From Cliona cf. orientalis (taxonomy: Eukaryota; Porifera; Demospongiae; Clionaida; Clionaidae), in the NCBI GenBank assembly GCA_963930775.1, contig OZ005695.1:5084001-5148000 (forward strand): a stretch of DNA of 64,000 nucleotides. The letters are read 5' to 3'. Of this stretch, positions 25,301 to 36,800 are shown piece after piece. How positions within the stretch are numbered: position 1 is the first letter of the stretch; every line of letters starts with the position of its first letter. A program made the translations under genes and the position numbers. The notes beneath the pieces were generated by a model. That model was not told the origin of the DNA. It worked only from the letters and a program-made list of their open reading frames with translations, and did no database searches.

Positions 25301-28300
25301 ACTATTGCCACCACTCACTGAAGTATTGGCTCCTACATTCAGACCGGTAGTTTGTGTAGATCTACATGTATAGTTGTAATGTACACATTATTGAGTTTTG
25401 TGCCTACGTGTGTGTATCTTTAGGTGAGTACTCAACTGTACTCGACCAGGGAGAGGCAGCAGCTTGTTGACTTAGTAGGGACGATGATATCCTATGGCCT
25501 TACATTCAGACAAGAAAGAGGATCAGACGGACAGTACACCTATGTCCTTGAGCCGTGAGTCACCAATTTAGAAAGGCTGCTAGCTTTCAGTATTATACTG
25601 TGGGAATGACCCTGGGAGTTTTTCCTGGTAGTATGCAGTCAACATATTACATGATTATGTATTTACAGTTACATGTAACTGCCAGTTGGGTTTTGGTGTT
25701 TAGGCCCGGTTGTTTTGCTGTACTTGTGGGTGAATTAAGTAATTCCACTGAGCCTCAACAAAGCCAAATTTGAGCTGAATAAGGACATTTTAGGAGCTTT
25801 TACAAAACCCGCAAGTGCTTTAGGCCCCTAACCTTATTTAATCCCTTTGATTCCTTAAGCCTGCTATTGAGTAGGAGGACCACCTAGTGCTGCACTCCAC
25901 TGATGCCTAATTATGCCAAAACGCTGTCAGTAGATGCACTTTTGGCTTTGTTCACTAATTCATGGGTGCTTCGATTTATGGTACCCTGCCTGCTTTTAGA
26001 AATATTGAGGAACTTACTCGGTTTTCTGGATTGGCTCAGAAAAAGCAGCTCTCGTACAGTGCCAAACAACTTATAGCAAGAGAGGTATTGATTTTGATCT
26101 GTTGCGTACTGCATAACAGTAATTAAGAAATGTTTGTATTAATATAGATTGAAGTTGAAAAACTAAGACGAGCTGAAGCCTTTCTAACTAAGAGGTTACT
26201 GGCTGTACACTATCGTCTACCTGTACTTTTGTGATACATGTTTGTTACTGTACAGAAATGATTTGATTGATGAGCAGCACAAGAGTAAAAAAGTAGTAAC
26301 TCAGAGGGAAGTAAATCCAAAGCAAGTAGTTCCTCAAATAAAGGAGGAGAAAGAACAGGTTACACATACACTTTCATGTACATGTACATGTATACTGTAT
26401 TTGTGCATAATGGTGCATTTCACAATCGCGTGCATACTCGCATGCGCCAGACAACCTTTATACTACTGTGGCAAACTTTTGTGGGTGCTAAGTTTTGTGA
26501 CTATTAGAGCAGTCACGAAAATAATGGAACTTGGCACTCCACAAAAATTACCCGCTATACGGTGGATACATGTACATGTAGGACCATACCAGCCTATGTC
26601 AATAGTCATTGATAAGTGCTGACAGTGTGCCTTCAGCCTCCATAGCTTACAATGGTTCCAAGTTGGCTAATTTTGAAGTGCTCGAATGTAATGGATTTAA
26701 ATGTTAGGGTTGGTGCCATATATATAGCGGAAAGCATTTGTTGATGTTACAGAAATTATTACTCATTTGCATGAATAATAATGATAATTTCGCTTAGATC
26801 ATAGCTGTAACAAAGATTTAGAAGACCTCAGGGCTCTCATAGAACCCTCGCTTCGCTCGGGATTCTATATAGAGTCCTTTGGTCTTCTAAATCACATAGA
26901 AACCTCCTAAACAGTGTCTAATATATAAAAATAATTCATATGGTATAAAACAAAGAGGACAGGGTGAGCCTGAGAACAAGGCACTATTAAGATCTGAAGC
27001 AGAACTTAATTCCATGCGCCCGCCCACCCATGTAATCCATGAGCATCCTATACTTTTGTGTATATTATAAAAACACCAACTATTAGACGTGAATACTATA
27101 GTTCCGTATTGCCTCTAATTTAACGGACATCTCTAATTATCCGGACACCATTTCGAATTATTTTTTTACCTCTAATTACACCGGACAGTCAATGAAGTTT
27201 GAATTTTTGTTGTTCTAATCATCCGGACATCGTTCTAATGCGGACAGCTCGGCTAGCGCGCTACCTATACCCATATCGGTGTATGAAGGAGGTGAGTTGT
27301 TCTCTTTCCTACCTTGAACAGGGAGCTCCAGGTACCGTCTCATTTACTCAATCTCTGCAGCTGGTCGATCATACGTCCATTTGACCGAATGCGCATGCGT
27401 GAAAGCGTGTTCTAATTCATCGGACACTTCGAACGCCAACTATTTTCGTGTGCTCTAATTATAACGGACATTGGCCAAAATAATTATTTTTCTGGTGTCT
27501 GTTAAATTAGAGGTAATGCGGTAATCGAATACAATGCATGATCCAATTTAACAAAAGAAATTAGCAATTTACGAATTCTCTTAACATTTATAAGGACAAC
27601 CTTTACCAGGAAAACGTACGTTTTTCAAATTGAAATTATTTTTTTTCCATGTGTTTAAGCATGGTAATAACCAAGCACTTGCAATTAATTTCAGGTGTAT
27701 TAGAATCATTATGGCAGCTACCCCTTAAATAAATTTGGAATGTTTGAAGCTTTTCATAAATATAATCATGCATGCATGTACTGGGGTATATTAAGCCTGG
27801 AGCTGAGGGTAGGGAGTGCTCAACTATACAAACCTGAATCAGTTAATGTTTCTGTAACTCTGGGGTTGATCATCCAGAACATAGTTAGCCACCATGTTAA
27901 AATAGTCAATAATGTTCATGCAATTTCATTTTATTGTAGCAGTATGCAGTGGATTTCTTTGGACGAAGAGTTTCCCAGAGTACATGCAAAAAATGTGAGT
28001 GTGTGTATGTGTATGTGTATGTGTTTAATTGTAGTACATAAACAGTTGTTGGGGATAACAATGGACATTGTGATTATAGAGTTTGTCCAAATGCCTTATT
28101 TTCAACTGGGATGAGAGGACTGACTACCGGTTTACAGCTTAGTACTGGTAGTACTAGTGTCATGCAGGGCCTGTTTGGGGCGAGCCTGAGCTGAGCCTCT
28201 GAAAGTCTTTCTGTCAGTAGCTGCGACTCGAAAACTTTAATAAAGCCATAGCACGATAGATCTCGAAGACCACTGACACAGATCCAAGCAGACAATGACA

Positions 28301-29956
28301 GACAGTCTCATAGTGCCGTGTAGGCATATACAGCTGCATGATAGTCCCCTCCATCCTGGCATACTATCTCTGCTATCCTACAGTGCCAACAGTCAAAAAA
28401 AATTTGGCTGCCTCTGTTAGTCAGAGTCAGTGAGCAGCACGTCTATCTTTATCGCGTTCTTAGCTGGTCCTTGTGCTGCTGGGCTGACAAGCTCCGTCTC
28501 GCTCTCTCCTCCCTTCTGCACTGCTCAAATACAAGCACGAGTGTAAATTTGCAATTCGCTAAATTAGAACAGCGTATATACGGCCTGTAGCCCAGGCATG
28601 AAAATGCGCAATAGAATATTTCGCGCTTATGTCCATAGAACCATGCTGGGCATATTATATTTCACGTGACCGACGTACCACAATAATAATATATAATACT
28701 AGGGAAATGCACAGCATTGTGGGGCGAGCCTGAGCAACTGAGCGTATTTATGTTGCACCACACCCAACTATAGGCTGTAGGATGATGCATGCTTGTGGGT
28801 GGCCTCTCTCAGGCTCTTCTGCCAACTCTATGGCTTGTCTCTCACGTTGACAAGCACTCATTTCCAGTAGCCTATACTCTACTGAATCAGCGCGGATGAG
28901 TCCATCACGCCTTCGTTCAATGCAAAGATATAGCTGCCTCTGTTCCAGAACGCTCTGAGCAGCACGGCTGTTGAGCTGAGGCTGCGATTGACAACGAACT
29001 CTGTCTCGCTCTCGCCTCCTCTAGAGCCTCAGTTCTCGCTGGTTTACAGTTAATATGCTTTGTTCAGTGCAGCGTTCACAGCCAAAGACACGAATGTAGA
29101 TTTACAAGTTGCGTGCTGAATTAGAACAGCATACATACGGAATCTGGAATGACTGGCATTGGGCGGGGCGTAACTAAGGAAGGACCGACGTACCATATAT
29201 ATATATATCTATCTCATTCGTGCAGTTCATTCCCGTTTATGTGGGGCTCGCTCAGGCTCGCCCCAATAAAATTTGCGCATAGCTGTACCGTTTATGTGGG
29301 GCTCGCTCAGGCTCGCCCCAATTAAATTTTATAGAAGATTGATGTATGTAAGATTTCTTCAAGATGAGCCATATTTATCACAGCATGCTTTTGATCTTTA
29401 ACCATCCCTATTAATGTTCTCTTACCAAGAAACTGCTTCCTTCCCAGTCAACCATCTTATAGTTCTGCCAAGTAAGCCGGGAGTAAGAATGTTTTGTTGT
29501 AGCGATTTTATCTTAGTCTGCTGGATCTGTTCATCCTGGTACTGAGATACATGCAGTGCTGGAAGCATAGGTATTGTGATTGTAATGGTGACATGCTAAT
29601 TTTAACTTAGAGCTCAAAATGCGTAGATAGCTATAGCAGTCCCGAGAAACAGATAGTATGTATTATTATAAAGGGTGGAAAGAGAGAGTTAATTAGTGTG
29701 GTCGATCTTATCACCATGCATATTGGAAGTAGGTTCAAGAGGTTTTATCAACCAGGAAAGTTTCTACTGCCTCAATGCCATACTCTCTCTTTCTCTCTCT
29801 CTCTCACACACACACACACACGTCATACATGCACATGCAGCTGGCATGAAAGGAAATGCTTCAGGTTCATTTGCCCTTCACTCGCTGTGGTTCAAGTTTA
29901 ATGAAGGATTTTCAAATGCTGTTAGAAGACCAGTTCATATGAAGGATTTGCTGTAA
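13400..29956 (+). CDS. CHTF18: chromosome transmission fidelity protein 18 (CTF18-RFC large subunit)
   Basis: Twenty-six exons: 13400-13457, 13543-13626, 15763-15864, 16567-17003, 17079-17131, 18577-18709, 18767-18976, 19036-19068, 19513-19610, 19664-19787, 20433-20484, 20542-20605, 20686-20779, 20838-20936, 21305-21432, 22785-22846, 22899-22979, 23042-23094, 23162-23332, 25197-25346, 25424-25554, 26000-26084, 26148-26194, 26256-26358, 27940-27994, 29841-29956. They total 940 aa (human about 975). The protein is the AAA+ ATPase of the nuclear CTF18-RFC complex, which loads PCNA for the leading strand and cohesion. Landmarks: [17 protein letters not shown] (about 270-286), Walker [10 protein letters not shown] 376-384, Walker B LIIDEID 434-440, sensor-1 IICICND 476-482, [15 protein letters not shown] around 831-845, and a C-terminal [14 protein letters not shown] that fits the Dcc1-Ctf8-binding tail. 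The donor of exon 1 (GTGATC) is weak; all other joins are solid. Confidence 0.95.
13759..14075. mobile_element. ATAGTTGCCAAG-ended element in CHTF18 intron 2
   Basis: ATAGTTGCCAAG at 13759 is mirrored by CTTGGCAACTAT ending at 14075. The inside repeats GTCCCAG/CCGGGAC units, the self-iterating style seen in other elements here. Bases 14080-15270 hold no recognised feature beyond runs of GAAATC near 14560-14630. Confidence 0.65.
15279..15487. mobile_element. TATAGCGGG-ended element, CHTF18 intron 2
   Basis: ATCGTATAGTGGGAAACTTT at about 15279 is mirrored by TTTCCCGCTATACGGTAT. The inside repeats GAAAGTTTTCTCC and its complement several times. It is closely similar to 16155-16365. Confidence 0.8.
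16155..16365. mobile_element. TACCGTATAGCGGG-ended element, CHTF18 intron 3
   Basis: 211 bp with TACCGTATAGCGGGAAA at 16155 mirrored to TACGGTA at 16365. CGCGAAAGTTTTCTCC-type units fill the interior. With its relative at 15279-15487 it brackets CHTF18 exon 3. Confidence 0.85.
17477..17636. mobile_element. 160-bp TACCGTAAATCGCGAATA-ended element, CHTF18 intron 5
   Basis: TACCGTAAATCGCGAATATT at 17477 is mirrored by the complement ending at 17636. AAATATTT blocks are mirrored inside. Confidence 0.85.
17716..18458. mobile_element. CAGTGGCGGATCCAGG-ended hAT-like element, interrupted
   Basis: CAGTGGCGGATCCAGG at 17716 is mirrored by CTGGATCCGCCACTG ending at 18458. ATGAT flanks both ends (17711-17715, 18459-18463), an apparent 5-bp target duplication. 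Its interior holds the 17968-18372 element. Confidence 0.88.
17968..18372. mobile_element. CAAGAGTAAATA-ended element nested in the previous one
   Basis: The terminal repeat CAAGAGTAAATA is followed by long mirrored arms (GAAGAGAGTGTCGAACGCGC, then TATACTCCGTACAAGATGTT against the complement). GCATAAC flanks both sides (17961-17967, 18373-18379), suggesting a 7-bp target duplication. A diverged relative is at 58012-58353. Confidence 0.88.
21463..21526. repeat. G-rich/C-rich low-complexity hairpin, CHTF18 intron 15
   Basis: A run of GAGGGGGGAGGGGGAGGGG is followed by CCCCCCCCCCCCCCACTCCC, able to fold back or to form a G-quadruplex. It begins just after exon 15. Confidence 0.6.
22333..22523. 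mobile_element. 191-bp TACCGTAGGCCGGGTTTT-ended element, CHTF18 intron 15
   Basis: TACCGTAGGCCGGGTTTTAG at 22333 is mirrored by AAAACCCGTCCTACGGTA ending at 22523. It is an uninterrupted relative of 10793-11313 and 55414-55922. The rest of this intron (21530-22330) shows nothing recognisable. Confidence 0.85.
23457..24109. mobile_element. AAGGTTACGGGATAGT-ended element, CHTF18 intron 19
   Basis: AAGGTTACGGGATAGT at 23457 is mirrored by ACTATCCTGTAACCTT at 24094-24109 (one mismatch). It abuts the next element. Confidence 0.6.
24112..24965. mobile_element. composite element, ends near TGTACGTAGATTGGG / CCCGATCTACGGTA
   Basis: The left end resembles the complement of the right end with several mismatches. 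The interior 24180-24650 is a copy of the dispersed ACGAAAAATATTTTTCAGA repeat found also at 37540, 45345, 50100 and 59000. Confidence 0.5.
27102..27523. mobile_element. element built of iterated TCTAATTnnnCGGACA units, CHTF18 intron 24
   Basis: The left end CCGTATTGCCTCTAATTT and following AACGGACA are mirrored by TGTCTGTTAAATTAGAGG and following TAATGCGGTA. Between them TCTAAT(T)...CGGACA recurs about seven times. It is followed (27523-27690) by a fragment of a repeat also at 38470-38625, 41465-41570 and 49218-49395. Confidence 0.75.
28175..29322. repeat. TGGGGCGAGCCTGAGC repeat cluster, CHTF18 intron 25
   Basis: Forward copies of GGGGCGAGCCTGAGC lie near 28179 and 28722. Inverted copies GCTCGCTCAGGCTCGCCCC lie near 29246 and 29299, with the last two a 54-bp tandem duplication. 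It is probably one or two foldback elements; a diverged end recurs near 44401. Confidence 0.6.
29783..29820. repeat. (TC)n(CA)n microsatellite before the last CHTF18 exon
   Basis: TCTCTCT with one interruption runs directly into CACACACACA. It lies in the polypyrimidine zone 21 bp before the last CHTF18 exon, so length variation could affect its acceptor. Confidence 0.9.
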
Positions 29957-30818
29957 TTTCATTGTTACTATCATTCATTTAAAAACATATTCACAGTGCT
30001 ACAAAATGTTAAAATTTTAATGTCAAATCCCAGAAGGATCACAATAAATTTTAATAATAATGTATTTCAGGGATTCCCCATTAATAATATTCAAGTAGGA
30101 TAGTATAGCAGTAGAATTGTACTGCCTTCTCAAAACGTATTGGGAGGAAGAAGAACAAATCTCGATACTGCTTGAGTTGCGTATATTGGTAGAGCGATCC
30201 TTTACCTTTTAAGATTGCGTGCCTGCGCACGTACGCCGGTGGCCGGCCCATGGCGCTTGGCCCAGCTCACCAGGAGACACGCCTACATGCTGCAAATTCC
30301 TGACTCAGCAATTAAAAGTGGTTCGTCTTCAAGCTATTTTTACAGGTAAAATTGTGATGACAGACTAATCTTAATGTCCTAAATCCCTTATAAAAAGTAT
30401 GAATTATTGTACAGGGTCACATTGTTGACAGCTTGTACATAAATCGTGCACAGTGGACTATTTAACATGATAGATTCGCATGATTATTATTTTGGCAGGT
30501 ACAATGTATAATTAAACTTAAATACGATGACTCAGGACTGTTTATACGGTAATAATGCGGTTGATCATACTGAAGCTGTCATTGCTTTTTAATTTTGCCG
30601 CTTGGTGCACCAGAAAGTGCTACCCTTTCATATGTCAACTTGCTATGTAGGCATTTCTTTGAACTATACTTTTACAGATTCATTGTGCTCCCCTCCTACA
30701 TCTGTATGTATCATGCATTCAACTCGAATACCTCAATAATTTAACAGGTACTCACCAGTTGTATTATATATTTTACTATGTATATATTGAGTATCCTGCA
30801 GTGGGGTGATTGTCACAG

Positions 30819-33800
30819 ATGGAGGGAAAGGATATGCAACACATGGGACGTTCCAGATCAAGGTATGAAAGCTATCTTAGTACACCAGCTTGTAATTAAG
30901 TGCATGAATTGTCTCCTCTGATAAACAGACGTGCAGAAGATGACGACCGAAGCTTTCAAGAAGTGAAAAGAAATGAAAGGAAGAAGAAAAGACAGAGGGT
31001 AAGAATATTAAGTATGCGTACAAGTGTGTGCTCCTGGTATGAGTGATAATAGGCTTCACACTATGCAGCCATCTGGTAACTCTGTCAGCAACACCAACTC
31101 AGTAGCAGCTCTATCTCATCAGCAGCCGTTGTCTAGTACTGTAGGTAGTGGTACTACTAGCAGTGGAGGGAGCAGTGGAAATACTGGGGGAGGTCGTTAT
31201 CATCACAGAGAAGTACCACCACGATTTCAGCACACTAAACAGAGCAATGGTCCTAAGCATTCTTCCAAGACTAACCAAGGTAGATACTAAAGTATAATAG
31301 ATGCTGGTTGTCATAGCAGCATAGACAATCTTGTGTTGAACTGAACTAAAAGTGCTATAGCCATACAGTAATTCGATTGCAGTTGCTATAGCAGCAAAAT
31401 GTTTGCCTTTGGGAGCAAGATTTATTGATAGCTCAGCAGTTACTTCTGCTGGAATTCACAACTCTACATGTGCGTTACCACTTTGTAGAGCATGCTATCA
31501 TCCATGTGGTTCAGCAATGAATGATGCTATTTAATATAGCAGTGCTGTGGCACCAGGGATAAGTGATTATTATAGCACTTTGTATTGTCTTCGTTTTTTT
31601 TCTTACCTGTTGATATAAATGTTAATTATTGTGAAAGTTGTGTTATACACAAATTTCACTATCACCTATCCTAACAACTTCATACATAGAATGTGATTTT
31701 AACATTTCAGTAATGCCTGAATAGTGAAGAATTTAAAGGCAGAAGTGACCCACCACTGTTGCAACAGGGTTGGCATATTCATTAAATTAATAATGCATGT
31801 TATTGTAGTGAGTACTAGGATTCTGCCACACTGAGCTGGTTGGCGGTGGTTAGCCCCAACCACCACTCTGCCCATTAATTTTTATCACCACTCATATAAA
31901 CAATCACATTTCAGTCAATATTATAATATAGCCACTGCGGTCAATTCATAAAAATGTTGGGTGCTTCTATGTGTTACTGTACAGCTGGAAGTTTGTGCCA
32001 GGGAAAAATTTTCTATAGTACTGGGCTTGGTGAAATTTTATGCAGTGAAAAATTCATGTACAATGTATATAATATTATATCTATATTATCTGGCTGGGGG
32101 AGTGGAGGGAGGACATGGGGTGGAGCAGGGGGATCGAAGAGGATTGTTGAAACGTGTAAGGGGGTAGCCTATTTGAGATCCAGGAGTAAGGATGAGTTTT
32201 ATCGTGGCTACAATAATGGTACTCAAACACTGATTGTATCGTCTGCTGAATCTAATGACTTGTTCTCAGCATAATTTTAGATGCTGCTAGATCCTTCTTT
32301 CTTTATTCAGACGAGAATATCATCAAAGTTATAGTATCTTACAAGTTAGATACCTTTCAGTCGAATAAGTTGATATGTACAGTGGAACATCTTATAATGG
32401 ACACTCCAAATAGTGGACACCTCCATCCAACCTGGCCTTTGCACCAGCCGATCTTCCTATAACCTGAACCCCTGAATAATGGACACCTCTTAACTCTGGA
32501 TATTAAACAGACAAGAAGACTTACACAAACTGATACCAACACATTATGGTCTCCGAATAATGGACAAAACCTCATGCACCAACTTGTCTGTTATAAAGAG
32601 GTTCCACTGAATTTGGAACAATGTATTTCACAAAAAAATAATTACACCACAAGATTTATATATAGCGCTAAGCGCTAAGCTGAGCTGCATGCAGGCAGGC
32701 TAGGCACTAGGTTGTAATAATGTCGTATTACGTAATTACATCATCGACAGTGACGTATAAGCACACGCCCTTAACCAGCTAGCTCACAACCGCTTACTCT
32801 CTTGTACGGTACCGGTACCGATCGATCGATGTGGTACGCGTATACGTATACAGTACCTAAACCGGCGCTGCCAGGCAGATCTGTTGGGAGTGTATCGTAG
32901 CGCCGTATAGCTAGCTAGCTAGCTCGTTGCTGTGATATTACTAGAACCTTGCCTTGAGGGAGTACAGTATTACAAGAGTTCGTTGGCCGTCTGGTTGGGA
33001 ACTCCACGATTGTGGCCAACTGTTTGGCCGCGTCGACCATCGATCGAGCTAGCAAGTCAACCTCATGAATGTAATTGCCAGAGTTCTGGTGTTCATCAAT
33101 ATTAAAGTGCGGCGGCCATTATCCACGCTGACAGTTCGCTCTAAGAATTGCCGTGGAACAACTCCCTACCGAAGCGAACCGACCCTTCTACCGTCAAACG
33201 TTCTGAGCTCGTTGGTTCTGTGTGCGTAGCTGTATATCAGCTTGTTCGTGGATTTATCGTTCGAAACTGTGAGTAGTAGTAATCTGTGTGATGTGTCATA
33301 TATATTAGATCTTCATAATTTATACAGTCTCTCAACCTAGTTCACTTACACAGAATAATCTTTTTAAACCCTTTTTCACATTGCTCAGGTATTATTATTT
33401 TATGCCCACCATATTAATCATATTGCCTGACGAGGAAATTTTTTAGTACATAAAGGTCGAAGAATACAATTGTTTCTTATTCACCCTTCTCGCAGGAGTT
33501 ATGACTTTTTGACACCATTAATCTCACTAATTCATACTGGTCATCAAGTAGCATTCTTATTTTCTATTAATCAAAGTTTATGAAATCATTATTTGCCCAC
33601 CAATCACTTAGCATAGAACTGAATTCAGTCAAATACCGACGTTTACAAAATCTCTGGCTATTTATTCCTATCATATCAGTATATTTGTTGTAGATGTCTA
33701 TCATTAGTGATCAAAATTAGAACACCATTAATGTCTTCGGCTCCTCTCCTACTATGATCATCTTAACATTTCGCTTGATTCAGTAGCAGAAAGATGGCCT

Positions 33801-36800
33801 GTTCAATGTCTTATACAAGTGGCTCATATGTGTCAGGTATGTGTTTGTGTATGTACCTTTACAAGCATCAGGCTGTGATCAGGGCCCCCTAAGTTGGAGA
33901 GGCTTGGGGTTCAAATTACATGTGGACTTTGGTATCAACATTTGACTAGGGGCACTCATAATCCCCAAAATGTGTATTGTATCAGTGTGCCAGTAATGTG
34001 TTGTTGTCACAGTACCTTTGGGTGACCTACATGCACTTGAGACCCACCTGTCTCCTGTTAAGTTTAGTATATTATTGGTCTAGGTGAGGACCATTCTTAC
34101 AGATGTTTGGATGTACCAGGTATAACAGGCTTACCTTTAGTTGGTTGACCATTTATGTGCTGGGTTACAGCCACTCACTTGTACAGTTGTAGCCAGCTGT
34201 TGGACAAACAGTAGTGGTGCTTTTAGTGGAGACATACTGTCAGTGATGTTGATTTATGTACGTAGCTGACAGTATATACTTTCTGTTTCTCACTGTTTTG
34301 ATTTTCGGTTTTATCCATAATAATATAGTTGTCACTTGGTTTGGAGTAGCCAGTATTATTTTGCTCCCTCTGTGCTATGTAGGCCGTAGAATTTCATCCT
34401 GCTACACTGGATTGTGTATGTACATGTACTACTCATTAGTGCCAGCAACCAGTGTAATAGTGATAGGGTTCAATAATAAAGTTGCAGCACTCATTCTAAA
34501 AATACTTGTACTTCTTTAGGTTATCCATCAACAACTTGAGTAAACAGATCTGTGTTTATGAGAGTGGGTATAGGTTAGGATATGATAAAGCTCCAAGATG
34601 CTTTTTATAGTTTCATAGTGGCCAGCAAATAACAATAAACTTATCATTGACATTTACACCATTACAAATTTCGCTTGTGTTGTTTGTGCTGGCTTGGTGG
34701 CGTAGTTTATCATAATATTATTGATACATCTTGTGGGAGTGCTGTTAAATGCTGAGTGTATTAAGTGGTAATGTTCACTGGAATGTTGTAATTTGCTACC
34801 TGGTGCTCTCCTACAACGATTGATACTATTGCATCCATACAATCAGCAGATGCCAAAAAGTATTGTATCTTTTACTATAGGACTCGCATATACTTTAATA
34901 CTATGATCAGATGACAACACAATGAGATACAATAACATAATGTGCAGTTTGTACTACTACATAGAATACTGTGTTCTGTGACGTTTTTGAGGGTTGTTAC
35001 ATTTCAAGACTATCGGTAATTCCATGTCAGTGTTGACATTTTGGGAACGCTTGGAAACATTCCATTGTAGCCAAGATTGCTTATGGATACAGCAGTATCA
35101 GTCACATCAAGCCAGTTACTGTAGAACATGCCATTGTGAATGATGCGTAGTTGTGTTGTCCGTGGGCTTGCCTTGCCTGGAACAAAAAGCATCAGTGCAC
35201 AACACATGAACTTAACTTTTTTTGTGTAAACTATCTCCCATCATCCACACTAAAAGTGCCCACTTGATTTCAAGACTTAGATCTTCAAGTAACAATTGTA
35301 AAATATTAAGAACAGCTAGAAACAATTGGCTACTGCATGCTTTGAAACACTTGACAAGGCCACAAGCATTGTAACTATATGTATGCAGCCGTGCCAAGCA
35401 GACTGCACATGCTGTTGAGCAATGTCCTAGTTGTATAGTGGCAATGGGCAGACTGTGTATACAGTTGTACCAGCAAACAGCATATGTATACTCACATATA
35501 AAGGACTGTAGTGCTATAATGATTTTGAAAGCTAATAATACCTACATGTACGTAGTGATCAGCTTTTCACTATAGCATTGTCTGATTCAGCGATGCTGTA
35601 CAGCCAAGTGCCTTTTTGTGTGGATAATGGTGGCTTCAATGGCTGACAGATATGGCATTGTTGGTAGTACATGTATCCTTTAAATGTACAAGTTAGTGCC
35701 CCATGCCTGTCCGTTGTTGTCCCTTATTGTTGGCATGAAATCTCAATAAGTTATTATTGAGTTCTAGACAATGACAGTTTTAGTGTGCCTTACACATTGT
35801 ATTCCACACTTCACCTTTGAAATGTCACACTACATTTCATCCCAATGCATGCTATCCTACAACTCTTGGTATAATTATAGTGTTATCGTATGGTGTGCTA
35901 GTTGTATTATTTTCATGGTTAACCCTCGGCGCATGCGCGAGGGTTACTGTAGTCGTTCTGTGTGTCTGTCTGTCTGTTACCACGCTAACTGCTACAAACC
36001 TCGTTTGCAAGTCCAAACTGCGGTGTTGTAACATTCCTTATGGTGTTCCAAACGCATGATTTGTGTGGATTTCGTAGAAAACGCTTCGCTGGCCAGTTTC
36101 GGCGTCATTTGCTGATTCTAAGCTTCTTGACTTCCTTCCAGCGCTCTGCTATGACTTTACGTATAAATAGAACGTTATGTGTCTTGAGCTATATACGGCA
36201 TAGGCCCATTATACGCATGTGCATACGAGGGTTACGAGGGCGGGTCTGGGGACGTATAGATAGCTACGCTCGCTCTCAGTCTAGAATACTTCTAAGCTCG
36301 CAGTTTTCAGAGATGGATAATATACTCTACACAAGCTACAGTCAAGTCACATTCCTAAACTCGGGACAAGACTAGATAATAAAAGAGTTTGTACCTTACT
36401 CATCCCATAGATTGCTGCCACACCCCTCATTCATCAAAATAGGAGGATTAATGTACATGTACATGTATGTGCAACTACTCGTGCTAACCTAGGAAGTCAA
36501 TTCAGTTTGCATGCATTGCCTAATATTGTATTCTTGCCTATTGTGAGACAAGTGCCATACAACGCGCTGAGGATTTGGGCTCTAGAGAGCTCTAGTTGAC
36601 TCTGCAGTAACGAATTTCCACCCATGAAAATTAATGTCTCTACAGCTACAATCATACATAAGTAGATCCTCGTAAAGACTGAGTGTGTGGCCAAGAGCAT
36701 CATGGATGCTTGACTAACCCTTCTCAGTGTTAGCAAGTAGTGATTGCTACTATTGTCTAGCTGATGGCATCTTCAACTATAATGTTTTCTAGTCCATGCT

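Noticed and set aside
31024..31068. Extending TNRC6 exon 3 upstream to the in-frame GTG/ATG at 31024-31039
   Set aside because: With exons 1-2 in place only the acceptor at 31068 gives the right phase. An unspliced start at ATG 31039 remains possible but is less supported than the phase-perfect three-exon N-terminus.
33783..33836. Coding cassette exon between TNRC6 exons 3 and 4
   Set aside because: None of the possible acceptors keeps frame on both sides; only use as a first exon fits.
34256..34519. 87-codon hydrophobic frame, membrane-protein-like
   Set aside because: It lies in TNRC6 intron 3, is rich in T-driven hydrophobic codons, and has no recognised motif or splice context.
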